Assembly: GCA_027886175.1 (NCBI GenBank)
Contig: JAJNNQ010000101.1
Span: 124,001-188,000 of the forward strand
Source of the DNA: Phylloscopus collybita
Lineage: Eukaryota > Chordata > Aves > Passeriformes > Phylloscopidae
Length of the DNA: 64,000 bases
Direction: 5' to 3'
Position numbers and translations under genes: made by a program. Under the pieces are notes generated by a model. The model worked only from the letters and a program-made list of their open reading frames with translations. It was not told the origin of the DNA and searched no databases. Below, in pieces: positions 20,599-32,899 of the stretch (its first letter is position 1; each line of letters begins with the position of its first letter).

Positions 20599-21140
20599 TG
20601 TGCTGGTTTGAAAGCAAAACCAGTGAAAAACTCCAAGTCAGAAACACAATTTAATAAGAGGAAAAGAAAAGAAATAGAAGAAAGTAAATTAAAATTAATA
20701 GTACAAAAAAAACCCACTGACAGAGTCAGAATGCAACCTGACACCCTGTTAGTTAGGGTGGTAGTGTCAGTCCAGATGAGATGATCTTGTCCAAGCAGTG
20801 ATTCCGTCTGGTAGCTCTTGTCTCCTCTGGGAGTCCAGTGGATAGAAGCTGCTCATGATGTCTCAAACCCTGGATTATATCCAGGTGGGAATGCTTGGCT
20901 CCTCCCCCTGGGCGGAGCATCTCCCAATGGGATGATCTCACTCCATGAGTCATGCAGTGGGTCCTTGATGGCCCATTAACCAGAGATAACTCCCGGGGTA
21001 AGTTATCCATGAGTCACGTGGCAAGGCATCGTTAGGCTCGTTAACAGGAGATCAGGAAAACACTGCCCCACCTTGGCTCCAAGGGCTCATGGGGATAGAA
21101 TACAGACCTTGGGCACAATTTGACATTGGAACCCAGGACA
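20599..21140 (+). mobile_element. Solo LTR, family B, nested in the same host
   Basis: Begins TGTGCTGGTTTGAAAGCAAA and ends GGAACCCAGGACA (542 bp). The flanks GGAAG and GGAAC make a 5-bp TSD with one mismatch. Distantly similar to family A at both ends and in the CAGGTGGGAATG...TTGGCTCC section. Confidence 0.8.
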
Positions 21141-21540
21141 GGAACACTTCGAGATAGGGGAAGAGACCCCAAAGAGGCTCCTTACCTCAGGGTGTTCCAA
21201 GGCTTTGTTCTTGAAGGGGTCCCAGGGGCAAAGAGAGCGAACAAGGAAGAGCCTGGGTTTATCCAGACCCTCTGTGCCAGGACAGATAAGCTGGCACTGA
21301 GGTCAGAGATAGGGGGGAAGGTAGGGTCAAACTTACATAGCTACAGGCTTTGGGCCTCCTTTTAGGGTAAACCATTCCCCAGAGGGACACAACATTACTT
21401 GGCTCTCTTGCTCTTGCTCTTCTCTCTCTCTCTGCTCCGAGCTGCAGCTCCCAGCAGGGCCCCTTCCCCAATAAACCCCAGGCTCCAAGAGCAGCCCTGA
21501 GCCCAGAGATCTCCCATCCCCGTCCTGCCCGGTTCCCACA

Positions 21541-21833
21541 GAGGGCTCTGTGCCTTTCATCCCCCTTCCCTTCTGCTCCTCTTCCTCTCCCAAGGGAGCA
21601 GGGAGGCGGCGGCACCACGCAGCGCCCGGGGTTTGGGGTTTTTTCTTCCTCCAAACCCCAGGGGGTGCCCGGGTTCCTGCTGCAGCTCCCTGGGCTCCAG
21701 CTGCTCCCCAGGCTTCCCAGCCCAGGCCACCCCAAACGCTGGATTTGTGGTGTCTGCAGTTCATTTCCCAGCTTTTTTTTGCTGTTTTATTTGTGTTTCC
21801 CCTGCTTGCGCATCCAGATTTTTTTAGGGGGAT
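21541..21833. other. Unique sequence
   Basis: GC-rich to T-rich transition. Nothing recognised. Confidence 0.3.
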
Positions 21834-23235
21834 TGTTGTCTGGGTTTTTTGCCGTTCTCCTCTGTTCCCTCTAAGGAGTTTGGTAAAGTTTTGTTTTCAG
21901 CCTTCTGTGTCTTAGAGTCAGATACAATTTTATATAAACAACCTGCTTGTTATTGTAAAATCCAACAACATTTACATTCTTCTCATCAGGAGGAGGCTGC
22001 TGATGGGCTGTTGGGTTGCCCAGTGTGGTTGGACAAGAAGATTTTCTTCCTCCAATCCACGGTCACTGGTGGAATTCTATAAATGTTGAATCTGTAAATA
22101 AACCTCCTCTTTTCTACCTCGGACATCACACGGTGTGGGTGTGAATTCTTTATGTCCTGTGCCACACGAGCCTGTGTCGCTGTGCTCTTTGCCACGTTCT
22201 CCTTTTGCCATTCTCCTCTGTTCCCTTTCAGGAGTTTGGTAAAGTTTTGTTTTCAGCCTTCTGTGTTTTGGAGTCAGATACAATTTTATATAGATAACCT
22301 TTTTTGTTACTGTAGAATCCAACAACGTTTACATTCTTCTCATAAGGAGGAGGCTGCTGATGGGCTGTTGAGTTGCCCAGTGTGGTTGAAGAGGAAGATT
22401 TCCTTCCTCCAATCCATGGTCACTGATAGAATTCTATAAATGTTGACTCTCTAAATAAACCCTTGTGTTTTCTACCTCGAACATCACACGGTGTGGGTGT
22501 GAATTCTTTATGTCCTGTGCCACACGAGCCTGTGTCGCTGTGCTCTTTACCACGTTCTCCTTTTGCCGTTCTCCTCTGTTCCCTTTCAGGAGTTTGGTAA
22601 AGTTTTATTTTCAGCCTTCTGTGTTTTGGAGTCAGATACAATTTTATATAGATAACCTTTTTTGTTACTGTAGAATCCAACAACGTTTACATTCTTCTCA
22701 TAAGGAGGAGGCTGCTGATGGGCTGTTGGGTTGCCCAGTGTGGTTGAAGAGGAAGATTTCCTTCCTCCAATCCATGGTCACTGATAGAATTCTATAAATG
22801 TTGACTCTCTAAATAAACCCTTGTGTTTTCTACCTCAAACATTGCACAGTGTGGGTGTGAATTCTTTATGTCCTATGCCACACGAGCCTGTGTCGCTGTG
22901 CTCTTTACCACGTTCTCCTTTTGCCGTTCTCCTCTGTTCCCTTTCAGGAGTTTGGTAAAGTTTTATTTTTAGCCTTCTGTGTTTTGGAGTTAGATACAAT
23001 TTTACATAAATAACCTGCTTATTATTGTAAAATCCAACAACGTTTGCATTCTTTTCATAAGGAGGAGGCTGCTGATGGGCTGTTGGGTTGCCCAGTGTGG
23101 TTGGAGAAGATTTTCTTCCTCCAATCCACGGTCACTGCTGGAGTTGGATAAATGTTGAATCTGTAAATAAAGTGCCCCTTTTCTGCCTTGGACACGGCAC
23201 GGTGTGGGTGTGAATTCTTTGTGTCCTGTGTGACG
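21834..23235 (+). repeat. Tandem array of LTR-like family I, about 358-bp period, four units
   Basis: The marker TTCTCCTCTGTTCCCT occurs at about 21,855, 22,211, 22,569 and 22,927. Each unit also repeats GGAGGAGGCTGCTGATGGGC, TTCCTCCAATCC and a TAAATAAA poly-A-like signal. The first and last units are the most diverged; the middle two are nearly identical, so the last duplication was recent. A solo minus copy lies at 30.87-31.16 kb. Confidence 0.85.
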
Positions 23236-23309
23236 TGGGATTTTCTTATTTTTTTCCCCTGTAGGAGCGAGGACGGAGCAGCAGCTCATTAATTCACAAT
23301 TCTTCATTA

Positions 23310-24976
<1,667 letters not shown>

Positions 24977-25265
24977 GACCTCAGAAAAGGCTTCCCAGTT
25001 CAGAGACCGTAAGTAAAAAACGTGAGTTTGTAGTTTAGATAGAAAGACGTTAGGCTAAGTAGTGGAAAGTTCTGGAGTTCACAGTTTAAGGTACAGCAGC
25101 AGTTCTAAAGGTGCTGAGAAGCTTTAAGGTGCAGCACTGTGAGTTGGTGGGTCATGAGGGGGTTGGTCAGGAGAGCCCTCACTGCGGCAGAGATGTGTGA
25201 GACAAATTAATTAGGGTTTGGTGTGAAAGTAAAAACATCCTCTGTGGCAGTGGCTCATTGGTTAA
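24977..25265. other. Unique sequence
   Basis: AT-leaning sequence between two LTRs. No feature recognised. Confidence 0.25.
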
Positions 25266-25344
25266 TGGTGCTGGTTTGAAAGCAAAACCTGTGAGACTCC
25301 AAGTCGGAAATGCAATTTAATAGAAGAAAAGAGAAAAAAAATAG

Positions 25345-25427
25345 TAAGATAAAATAAAATAAAATAAAATAAAATAAAATAAAATAAAATAAAATAAAAT
25401 AAAATAAAATAAAATAAAATAAAATAA
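25345..25427 (+). repeat. (AAAAT)n microsatellite within LTR B
   Basis: About 16 pentamers lie where the sister LTR has only an irregular A-rich stretch. Confidence 0.95.
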
Positions 25428-25689
25428 TCTGACACCCTGCTGGTTGGGGTGGGGGTAGCAGTCCAGGTGAAGTGCTCTTGTTGAAGCAGTGATCCCATAG
25501 AAAGGTCTGGCAGCTCTTGCCCTCTGGGAACCCAGTGGGTGAAGGCTGCTGTGCTGTCCCAAATCCCAGATTCTATCCAGGTGGGAATGCTTGGCTCCTC
25601 CCCCTGGGCGGAGCCTCTCACAATGGGCTGATCTCATTCTGTGAGTCAGGTAATGGGTCCTTGATGGCCCCTGGAACAGAGAGAGCTCC

Positions 25690-26545
25690 TGGAGGAGTCA
25701 CCTGTGAGCCATGGGGGGAGTCACCTGTGAGTGAGTCCCAGAGGGAGTTACCTGTGGGTCATGGAGGAGTCACTGTCAGTCCCAGAGGAGTCACCTGTCA
25801 GTCCCAGAGGGAATCACCTGTCAGTCCCAGAGGGAATCACCTGTCAGTCCCAGAGGAGTCACCTGTCAGTCCCAGAGGGAATCACCTGTCAGTCCCAGAG
25901 GAGTCACCTGTCAGTCCCAGAGGAATCACCTGTCAGTCCCAGAGGAGTCACCTGTCAGTCCCAGAGGAGTCACCTGTCAGTCCCAGAGGGAATCACCTGT
26001 CAGTCCCAGAGGGAATCACCTGTCAGTCCCAGAGGAGACACCTGTCAGTCCCAGAGGAGTCACCTGTCAGTCCCAGAGGGAATCACCTGTCAGTCCCAGA
26101 GGAGTCACCTGTCAGTCCCAGAGGGAATCACCTGTCAGTCCCAGAGGAGACACCTGTCAGTCCCAGAGGGAATCACCTGTCAGTCCCAGAGGAGTCACCT
26201 GTCAGTCCCAGAGGAGTCACCTGTCAGTCCCAGAGGAGACACCTGTCAGTCCCAGAGGGAATCACCTGTCAGTCCCAGAGGAGTCACCTGTCAGTCCCAG
26301 AGGAGTCACCTGTCAGTCCCAGAGGAGACACCTGTCAGTCCCAGAGGGAATCACCTGTCAGTCCCAGAGGAATCACCTGTCAGTCCCAGAGGGAGTCACC
26401 TGTCAGTCCCAGAGGAGTCACCTGTCAGTCCCAGAGGAATCACCTGTCAGTCCCAGAGGGAGTCACCTGTCAGTCCCAGAGGGAGTCACCTGTCAGTCCC
26501 AGAGGAATCACCTGTCAGTGCCAGAGGAATCACCTGTCAGTCCCC
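25690..26545 (+). repeat. 22/23-bp minisatellite within LTR B, about 38 units
   Basis: The unit is CACCTGTCAGTCCCAGAGGA plus GT, GA or GAAT. The 22-bp and 23-bp types alternate in a patterned way. The seed is the GGAGGAGTCACCTGTGAGCC section near 25,690-25,730. Not a CRISPR: there are no unique spacers. Confidence 0.95.
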
Positions 26546-26684
26546 ATCAGGCATGGATGGCCCATGAACAGCAGACAGCCCGGAGGGAGGGCCAAGGCAA
26601 ACACGGCCCCACCTGCTTCAGCAGCTCCTGCAGATGGGGGTGGAACACACACCTGGGGCACATCTGGCACTGTAACCCAGGACA

Positions 26685-26889
26685 TGAATTAACCCCTGAG
26701 AGCCCCTGTCACCTGTGGTCTCGGGAGGGCTGACACCGCTGGCCACGGGCTGTCGGCGCACGCTGGAGACCTTCCCAGCCCAGCAGGAGACTCTGGCAAT
26801 AAATAATGCTTCAAACACCTTGAAATGCGAAATGCTTTCAAACTCCTAAAGTCCTGACACATTGTCACCCCCAGTGCCCCAGGCAGGGG
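26685..26889. other. Unique sequence
   Basis: Short complex stretch with AATAAATAATGC. Nothing else recognised. Confidence 0.25.
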
Positions 26890-27545
26890 CAGCTGTGAAA
26901 GGTGAGGAACCAGAGAAGCCCTGAAAGAGCCAGACAAGCTCTACCTGAAAGGTGAGGAAGCAGACAAGCCCTGTGTTTGTCTGTGAGAGAGGAGGAACCA
27001 GGCAATTCCTGAAGGAACCAGACAATTCCTGAAGGAACCAGACAAGCCCCGTCTGTGTCTGTGAGAGCTGAGGAACCAAACAAGCCCTGAAGGAACCAGA
27101 CAAGCCCTGTCTGAAAGGTGAGGAAGCAGACAAGCCCCGTGTGTGTCTGTGAGAGGTGAGGAATTAGACAATTCCTGAAGGAACCAGACAAGCCCTGAAG
27201 GAACCAGAGAAGCTCTGTTTGAGTCTCTGAAAGGTGAGGAACCAGACAAGCCCTGTCCATGGGAGGTGAGAGGTGAGGAACCAAACAAGCCCTGAAGGAA
27301 CTACACAATTCCTGAAGGAACCAGACAAGCCCTGAAGGAACTACACAATTCCTGAAGGAACCAGACAATTCCTGAAGGAACCAGACAAGCCCTGTTTGTG
27401 TCTGTGAGAGGTGAGGAACCAGACAATTTCTGAAGGAACCAGACAAGCCCTGTCTGTGTCTGTGAGGGGTGAGGAAGCAGACAATTCCTGAAGGAAGCAG
27501 ACAAGCCCTGTCTGAAAGGTGAGGAAGCAGACAAGCCCCGTGTGT
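26890..27545 (+). repeat. About 20-bp composite minisatellite
   Basis: Units GAACCAGACAAGCCCTGAAG and GAACCAGACAATTCCTGAAG are mixed with longer TGTCTGTGAGAGGTGAG segments, giving an irregular higher-order structure. The minus-strand frames across it are artefacts. Confidence 0.9.
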
Positions 27546-28120
27546 GCCTGGCAGGAGGCAGAGGAGCCTCTCCCAGCAGGGCAGCAGGCAGCAGGAGAGG
27601 TGTTCTGTGCTACACCACAAAGTCTCGGTGGGAGAGAGGGGCTCTGCCTTCTCCAGGAAAGCTGTGCCTGGCACACTCAGCTTTTGGATCTGCTGGATCC
27701 CCACCAAGCTGTGTCCTGGACAGCGAGGGGACACTCCCTCCTCGTGACCCTGAAGGGCAGAGGGAGTGTCCCCATTCCCTGACATGGAAAGGATGGATTC
27801 ACTCCGAGGATGAGGAGGGAAAGCTGCCATCCTGGTACCTGCTGCTGCTTCCCAGGCCCGGGGAGGGGAAGTGTTGGACCCTGCACACCTCCTCTACATC
27901 TCCCAGGCTGCTGGATCCCCAGAGCTGCACAAACCTGTGTGGGGAGTCACTGGGAAAGTGAATTGGTCTAAAGCTCCCCAGATCTCAACTCCTGAACCTT
28001 AGGAAGGAATTCCTGAGTTCAGGATCTGGCTGCTACAGATCAGGGACTTTCTGTGTATGAGGAAAACCTGGCAAAGCTCTCATTTGCTTTTCCAGGAAAC
28101 GACAGTGTTCTCCAGGTTCA
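27546..28120. other. Unique sequence, no gene seen
   Basis: GC-moderate sequence without recognised repeats. A 139-codon open frame begins at 27,542 inside the end of the array and lacks any domain. Confidence 0.3.
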
Positions 28121-28124
28121 TCTG

Positions 28125-28640
28125 AAATCCCCAAATCCCTGGGGCTGGCAAAGCCCTCCCAGGCCAGGCAGTGCCAGCTGTGCCCACCTTGTCCCCAGCC
28201 CAGAGCACTGAGTGCCACCTCCAGGGGACACCTCCAGGGCTGGGCACTGCAAAGCTCCCTGGGCAGCCCCTGCCAAGGCCTGAGCACCCTTTCCATGGGG
28301 AAATTCCTGCTGCTGGCCCAGCTGAGCCTGCCCTGGCCCAGCCTGAGGCCGTTCCCTCTCCTCCTGTCCCTGTGCCCTGGGAGCAGAGCCCGACCCCCCC
28401 GGCTGTCCCCTCCTGGCAGGAGCTGTGCAGAGCCACCAGGGCCCCCCTGAGCCTCCTTTGCTCCAGGCTCAGCCCCTTCCCAGCTCCCTCAGCCCCTCCT
28501 GGGGCTCCAGACCCTTCCCCAGCTCCCTGCCCTGCCCTGGACTGGCTCCAGCCCCTCCAGGGCTCTCCTGCCCAGAACTGGACACAGCCCTGGAGGTGTC
28601 ACACAGTGCCCAGCACAGGGGACAGTCCCTGCCCTGAGGG
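28125..28640 (-). mobile_element. CR1 LINE 3' fragment
   Basis: Reverse complement of the common CR1 copy, running from CCCAAATCCCTGGGGCTGGC to the TGCCCAGAACTGGACACAGC section. One of the longest CR1 copies here, including the upstream GTCCAGTTCTGGGC region. Confidence 0.82.
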
Positions 28641-28919
28641 ACAGTCCCTGCCCTGGGGCTGGCACAGCCCAGGGGCCATCAGCCTCCTGCCCACCTTGGA
28701 GTCCCAGCAGCTCCTGGGCAGAGGGCAGAGGCTCCCCATGGCCTTGCAGAGCACTTTGGGATCACCCACCCTGCAGATGGGGACTGCAGTGGCAGCAGGG
28801 ACCTCTCTGGGGACAGCCAGTGCCCCCAGTGTCCCTGGGCCACTCCAGCTGCTGTTCCAGGGCCCACCCCACGTTGGAGAAGTGACCTTGTGTCCCTGGT
28901 GCCCAGGGAGCTCCCCCAG
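28641..28919. other. GC-rich unique sequence, possibly extended CR1
   Basis: GACAGTCCCTGCCCTG duplications near 28,620-28,665 continue the CR1-like region. The remainder is unassigned. Confidence 0.3.
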
Positions 28920-29085
28920 CCCCGGCTGCCCAGCACCTTTTAATAATGCTGCAAAGGTCAGATTGATTTTCCAGGCTCTAATCACACGGAATATTTTACC
29001 CATTATGGAGCAGCCAGTTTGAGAGCCTGGGCTGCTGATTTAATTTCAGCAGGCAGACAATTCCCAGCAGAGCTGTGAAACTCGA
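28920..29085. promoter_or_regulatory. Candidate conserved non-coding element
   Basis: Complex sequence with CTTTTAATAATGCTGCAAAG, CTAATCACACGG and GCTGATTTAATTTCAGCAGG lying between CR1 copies. Non-coding. Confidence 0.35.
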
Positions 29086-29244
29086 TCTGTGTCATCTCTG
29101 AGCCACACAGCCCATCCCAGCCCGGGGCTGATGGCTCTGGCTCCAGACTGGGGCTGGCAAAGCAAACCCAGGGCTCACTTCAAACCCTGTGTAGTTTTCT
29201 CACTGACTGGTTTGGCTGGGAAAAAACCTCACATCCCACCCAGA

Positions 29245-29465
29245 GCCATGGCAGGAACACCTCCCACTGTCCCAGGCTGCTCCCAGCCCCAGTGTCCAGC
29301 CTGGCCTTGGGCACTGCCAGGGATCCAGGGGCAGCCACAGCTGCTCTGGGCACCCTGGGCCAGGGAGGAATTCCTTCCTAATACCAAGTCTAAACCTTCC
29401 CTCTTTCAGTTTAAAGCCATTGTTCCTTCTCCTGTCACTGTAAGCCCTTGTAAAACGTCTGATAG
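29245..29465 (-). mobile_element. CR1 LINE 3' fragment
   Basis: Contains CCTCCCACTGTCCCAGGCTG, GGATCCAGGGGCAGCCACAG and TTTCAGTTTAAAGCCATTGT, the reverse complement of the CR1 3' region including the AACAATGGCTTTAAACTG block. Near-duplicate at 51,300-51,545. Confidence 0.85.
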
Positions 29466-29494
29466 TGGGTGCTGAGAACGTGGAACCATGGAAT

Positions 29495-30400
29495 AATCAT
29501 GGAATCATAGAATGGGTTGGGAGGACCCTAATGGAATCCTGGAATCATGGAATGGTTTGGGTTGGGAGGGATTTTAAGGATCACCCAGTGCCAGCCCTGG
29601 ATGGGCAGGGACACCTCCCACTGTCCCAGGCTGCTCCCAGCCCCAGTGTCCAGCCTGGCCTTGGGCACTGCCAGGGATCCAGGGGCAGCCACAGCTGCTC
29701 TGGGCACCCTGTGAGAACAGAGCAGGACGGGGATGAGAGATCTCTGGAGCCAGGGCTGCTCTTGGAGCAGGGGTTTATTGCACAGGGCCTGGGGGAAGGG
29801 GCTGTGCTGGGAGCTGCCAGCTGCAGCTCAGAGCAGAGAGAGAAGAGCAAGAGCAAGAGAGAGAGGCTGAAGAGAAGTAAGAGCAGTAAGAGCAGTGAGA
29901 GCAGTAAGAGAGTGAAGTTCCCGTTACAATCCATTAAATCTTCTCCTACACTGAACATTCTGACACCAACCCATCCAGTACAAGACACAAACCCTACAGC
30001 ATTTACACACAGCCTATAGGAATCATTCCATGACCATGCTGTGTTATATTTTAAACCCTAAAAACGACTCTTTGCACCCCTCCTGCCAAGCTGGTGGGGT
30101 CTGCTCTGACCCTTGGGCTCTTGGTGAGGAGAAGGGCATTGTTTAATCAAAAGGGCATTAATTACCTTCAGCAGCCACACTGCTGCTCTCCAGTTGTCCA
30201 GTAACTAAAGCTCTGAACATCAAAACTTGCTTTCAGTTCTATTTCATTTATAGGTTTCATATTCTCAAAACCTAAGCAATCCTAGGCTTCCTTTTTCATC
30301 TTCCCCAACAGGCACCCTGTGCCAGGGCCTGCCCACCCTGCCAGGGAACAATTCCTGCCCCAGATCCCAGCCAGCCCTGGGTCTGGGGACAAATCCTGGA
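29495..30400 (-). mobile_element. CR1 LINE 3' fragment split by an LTR
   Basis: Bases 29,495-29,709 and 30,311-30,400 form one CR1 copy when the LTR is removed. The uninterrupted order can be read at 41,730-41,960 (CTGGGCACCCTGTGCCAGCC). The CR1 is therefore older than the LTR. Confidence 0.82.
29710..30310 (-). mobile_element. Solo LTR, family G (601 bp)
   Basis: On the minus strand it opens TGTTGGGGAAGATGAAAAAG at 30,310 and ends GTCCTGCTCTGTTCTCACA at 29,710. GGCACCC is present immediately on both sides. That is 7 bp, one longer than the 6-bp TSDs of other G copies, so a terminus may be off by a base. CAATAAACCCCTGC is a poly-A-like signal. It serves as the empty-site reference for the family A insertion at 19.46 kb. 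Confidence 0.85.
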
Positions 30401-30869
30401 AATGTGGTGATGCCAGAGCTGCAGAAGATCTCAGCTGCTGTTGGCATTGGTGGGGGTGATTTGAGCACAGGAAATGCCAAAATACTCCAAAACCACAAAC
30501 CCCCTGGATATTTCCTACTTTTGCCTGTGGCCCCATGCCTCAGCTCACTCCAGCAGCAGCTTCCCTGTCCCTCCAGCTGGTGTGGAAGGAATTTTGTGGG
30601 GAACTATGGAGGGCAAACCTTTGTGCCAGCAGGCAGCTCTGGGGAGCCCATTCCAGAGCTGGGGAAATGCCAAGGAGCAGGGGGGGGACTTCCCTACAGC
30701 TCCAGAGGGTGCTCAGAGGGGGCTCCTGCCTGGGAATGCCCTTCCCCTTCTGAGCCTTCAGCTTTTCCCTTGGGACTGTTGGTTTCTCAGCCTCAGCTTT
30801 GCCTCTGGGTCACTTTGCCTTGGCACTGCCCTGCCCTGTCACAGCACAACACAAAGAAATGACACTCAC
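30401..30869. other. Unique sequence, no gene seen
   Basis: Open frames of about 150 codons exist but show no domain and no splice structure. Confidence 0.3.
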
Positions 30870-31160
30870 ACACTGAGATGTCCAAGGCAGAAAGAGGCAG
30901 TTTATTTACAAACTTCAACATTTATCGAATTCCAGCAGTGACCATGGATTGGAGGAAGAAAATCTTCTTCTCCAACCACACTGGGCAACCCAACAGCCCA
31001 TCAGCAGCCTCCTCCTTATGAGAAGAATGGTTGGATGGTTACAATAACAAAAGGTTGTTGATGTAAAATCCTATTTGACTCCATTGCAAAAGGTAAACAC
31101 AGAAAGCTAAAAGGTGAAACTTTAGAAAACTCCTTAAAGAGACAGAGGAGAACAGCAAAA
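30870..31160 (-). mobile_element. LTR-like family I, solo minus copy
   Basis: Contains the reverse complement of GGAGGAGGCTGCTGATGGGC, TTCCTCCAATCCATGGTCAC and TTGTAAATAAACTGCC, as in the array at 21.8-23.2 kb. It lacks the tandem duplication. Confidence 0.75.
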
Positions 31161-31735
31161 ACCCAGACAACAGGAGGTGGGTGGTTTTCTGTGTGTAAAA
31201 AGTCAGTTTGGAGACACTGGGGGGTGGGGGGTGTGAAAAATGACGTTTCACTTTTTTATGTTAATTCATAAGTTTAATAAAATTAAAATAAAATAGAATA
31301 AAAACAGACAATTAAGGAGACAGAATAAGGACGCTCTCAGCTGAGGGTGTAAAGCAACACACACCCCCTATTCCAGATTTCTTGGTATTTGAAAGTCTTG
31401 GTGCTACATATTCAAAAAGAGACGAATGCATATTTAAACATCTGTTTGGCTTATCAGTTTTAAGGGTCCTCAAGTATTGTAGCTTCTTTATCTGTTCCTG
31501 GCATCTGGGTGTTGAGGCAGAAGTCATAAATCTTTTGTGGCCATAAAGGTTCATTGTTCTTTATCTTTCACAGGAAGGCCAGGGGGCTCTCCTGGCTTCT
31601 GTCTTGTTAGAGGTTACAAAAAAACCCCACAACCCCCATCCCTACTTAGTTACAATTAGGAAATATCCCTTCATTACATTTTTAAATTCCACAAATAAAA
31701 GGAAATGCAGTACAACCTTCTTACACTACACGTAT
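31161..31735. repeat. Unclassified AT-rich sequence, probably an older LTR
   Basis: Includes GTGAAAAATGACGTTTCACT, a short palindrome (TGAAAAATGACGTTTCA), and AATAAAATTAAAATAAAATA. It sits between LTRs, and the E insertion follows directly. The family is not identified. Confidence 0.35.
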
Positions 31736-32052
31736 TGTCGCTGTGGGACACAAGGAAGGAGACTCGGACTCATCAGAAGGCTGCGTGGACTCCTAAGGAG
31801 GAGCCCCCAGGTTTATTGTCCAAACCTATTTTATACCTTTTACAAATGTGCCCACCTTAGAGGTGGGACGCCTGGAACCATTGGTCACCTGCAGAGACCA
31901 TCACACAAAGTCCCTCCCGTGGGAAAGTGTGTGGAAAACATGTTAAGTTTACAAACAGCAAACAAAACAGTTTACAAACCTTGTTCAGCAACTCTGTTTT
32001 GGGAGCAGAACTCCCAAAAACCCCAACACGACAGGCACGACCCGTGGCAGCA
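31736..32052 (-). mobile_element. Solo LTR, family E (317 bp, perfect 6-bp TSD)
   Basis: ACGTAT occurs at 31,730-31,735 and again at 32,053-32,058. On the minus strand the element opens TGCTGCCACGGGTCGTGCC and ends GTGTCCCACAGCGACA. It has GGTATAAAATAGG and ACAATAAACC as promoter- and poly-A-like signals. The 6-bp duplication suits an ERVK-type element. Confidence 0.88.
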
Positions 32053-32168
32053 ACGTATAACATTCATTTCAATATTTGCCAAAAGCCAGCTCTAAAATGT
32101 GCATTTAGAGCAGTGGTTTTTCCCCCTGGAAAAAGGGTGACGAGTGCTGGAATGATGCTCTCCTCCTC

Positions 32169-32769
32169 TATAGGAAACGGGCTGCAATGGGGTTCGATGA
32201 GAGATTTCTGGAGACTGGGATGCCCTTAGCACACGTGGGTTATTGGCCATGGTTTATTGGCCGTGGGGACAGGCAACCTGAGCAGCACCGGCTGGAGCGT
32301 GGTCAGGGGTCAGGAGGAAGCAACGGGAAGGGAAGGGAGCAGCAGAAGGGAAAATCACAGAATGAGAGAGTGAGTTTCCTGTTCCATTACATTTTATCCC
32401 TTCCCATGCTGAATATTCTGGTCAGCACCAACCAACCAGTACAGTACACAAAACTTACAGAATCTACACACAGCCTATGAGAACTACTTCATTACCATAC
32501 TACTCTACATGCTAAAAACCTGGAAAACCACCTTTTTCCTGCTACCTGGCAGGGCCCAACCCCCTTTTGCATCCCTTTGTCTGGGGAGGAGTATTGCTCA
32601 ATCACCAGGGTCCTGGTCCTCAGCTAACTCAATCACCATCTTCCTGCTTAGCATTCTATAGCTCAAATCTTGTTCTTAACACTCTCTCTCTCTTGCAGGT
32701 TTTACACTCTTAGAATCTTTCACCAATAAATCATCTCTGCAGGGCCTTCCTGCTTCATCCTCCCCAACA
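32169..32769 (-). mobile_element. Solo LTR, family G (601 bp, 6-bp TSD)
   Basis: CTCCTC at 32,163-32,168 and CTCCTC at 32,770-32,775 flank it. On the minus strand it opens TGTTGGGGAGGATGAAGCAG. The other end reads TATAGGAAACGG on the plus strand, so the usual CA terminus is TA here. Confidence 0.82.
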
Positions 32770-32899
32770 CTCCTCAGTGCAGCCGCCTTGCCCCTGTTCT
32801 GTTCCATGTGGAGGAAGGGGCTGCTGACCCCACGTTCCCCCCTTCCCTGGCACCGCTCCGGAGCTGTGCACCCCTCATTCAGCCCCTGGCCTGTGCCAG

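Larger units (their letters stand above)
19250..21540 (+). mobile_element. LTR family G host with two nested LTR insertions
   Basis: The host opens TGTTGGGGAAGATGAAAAAG at 19,250 and closes CCGTCCTGCCCGGTTCCCAC at 21,540. Flanking AAGGGC (19,244-19,249) and GAGGGC (21,541-21,546) form a probable 6-bp TSD with one mismatch. Removing the nested LTRs at 19,461-20,273 and 20,599-21,140 leaves about 930 bp. That is longer than the 601-bp solo copy at 29,710-30,310 because of an extra segment around the second insertion (about 20,520-20,598 and 21,141-21,400). Confidence 0.75.
25266..26684 (+). mobile_element. LTR family B copy carrying two internal arrays
   Basis: Starts TGGTGCTGGTTTGAAAGCAA and ends ACTGTAACCCAGGACA, matching the 542-bp B copy at 20.6 kb. 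It is 1.42 kb because of an (AAAAT)n at 25,345-25,427 and a 22-bp array at about 25,690-26,545. GAATGCTTGGCTCCTCCCCC is shared by both copies. No clean TSD is seen. Confidence 0.8.

Noticed and set aside
25690..26545. Regular ~22-bp direct repeats considered as a CRISPR array
   Set aside because: No spacers between repeats, the host is a vertebrate genome, and the array lies inside an LTR.
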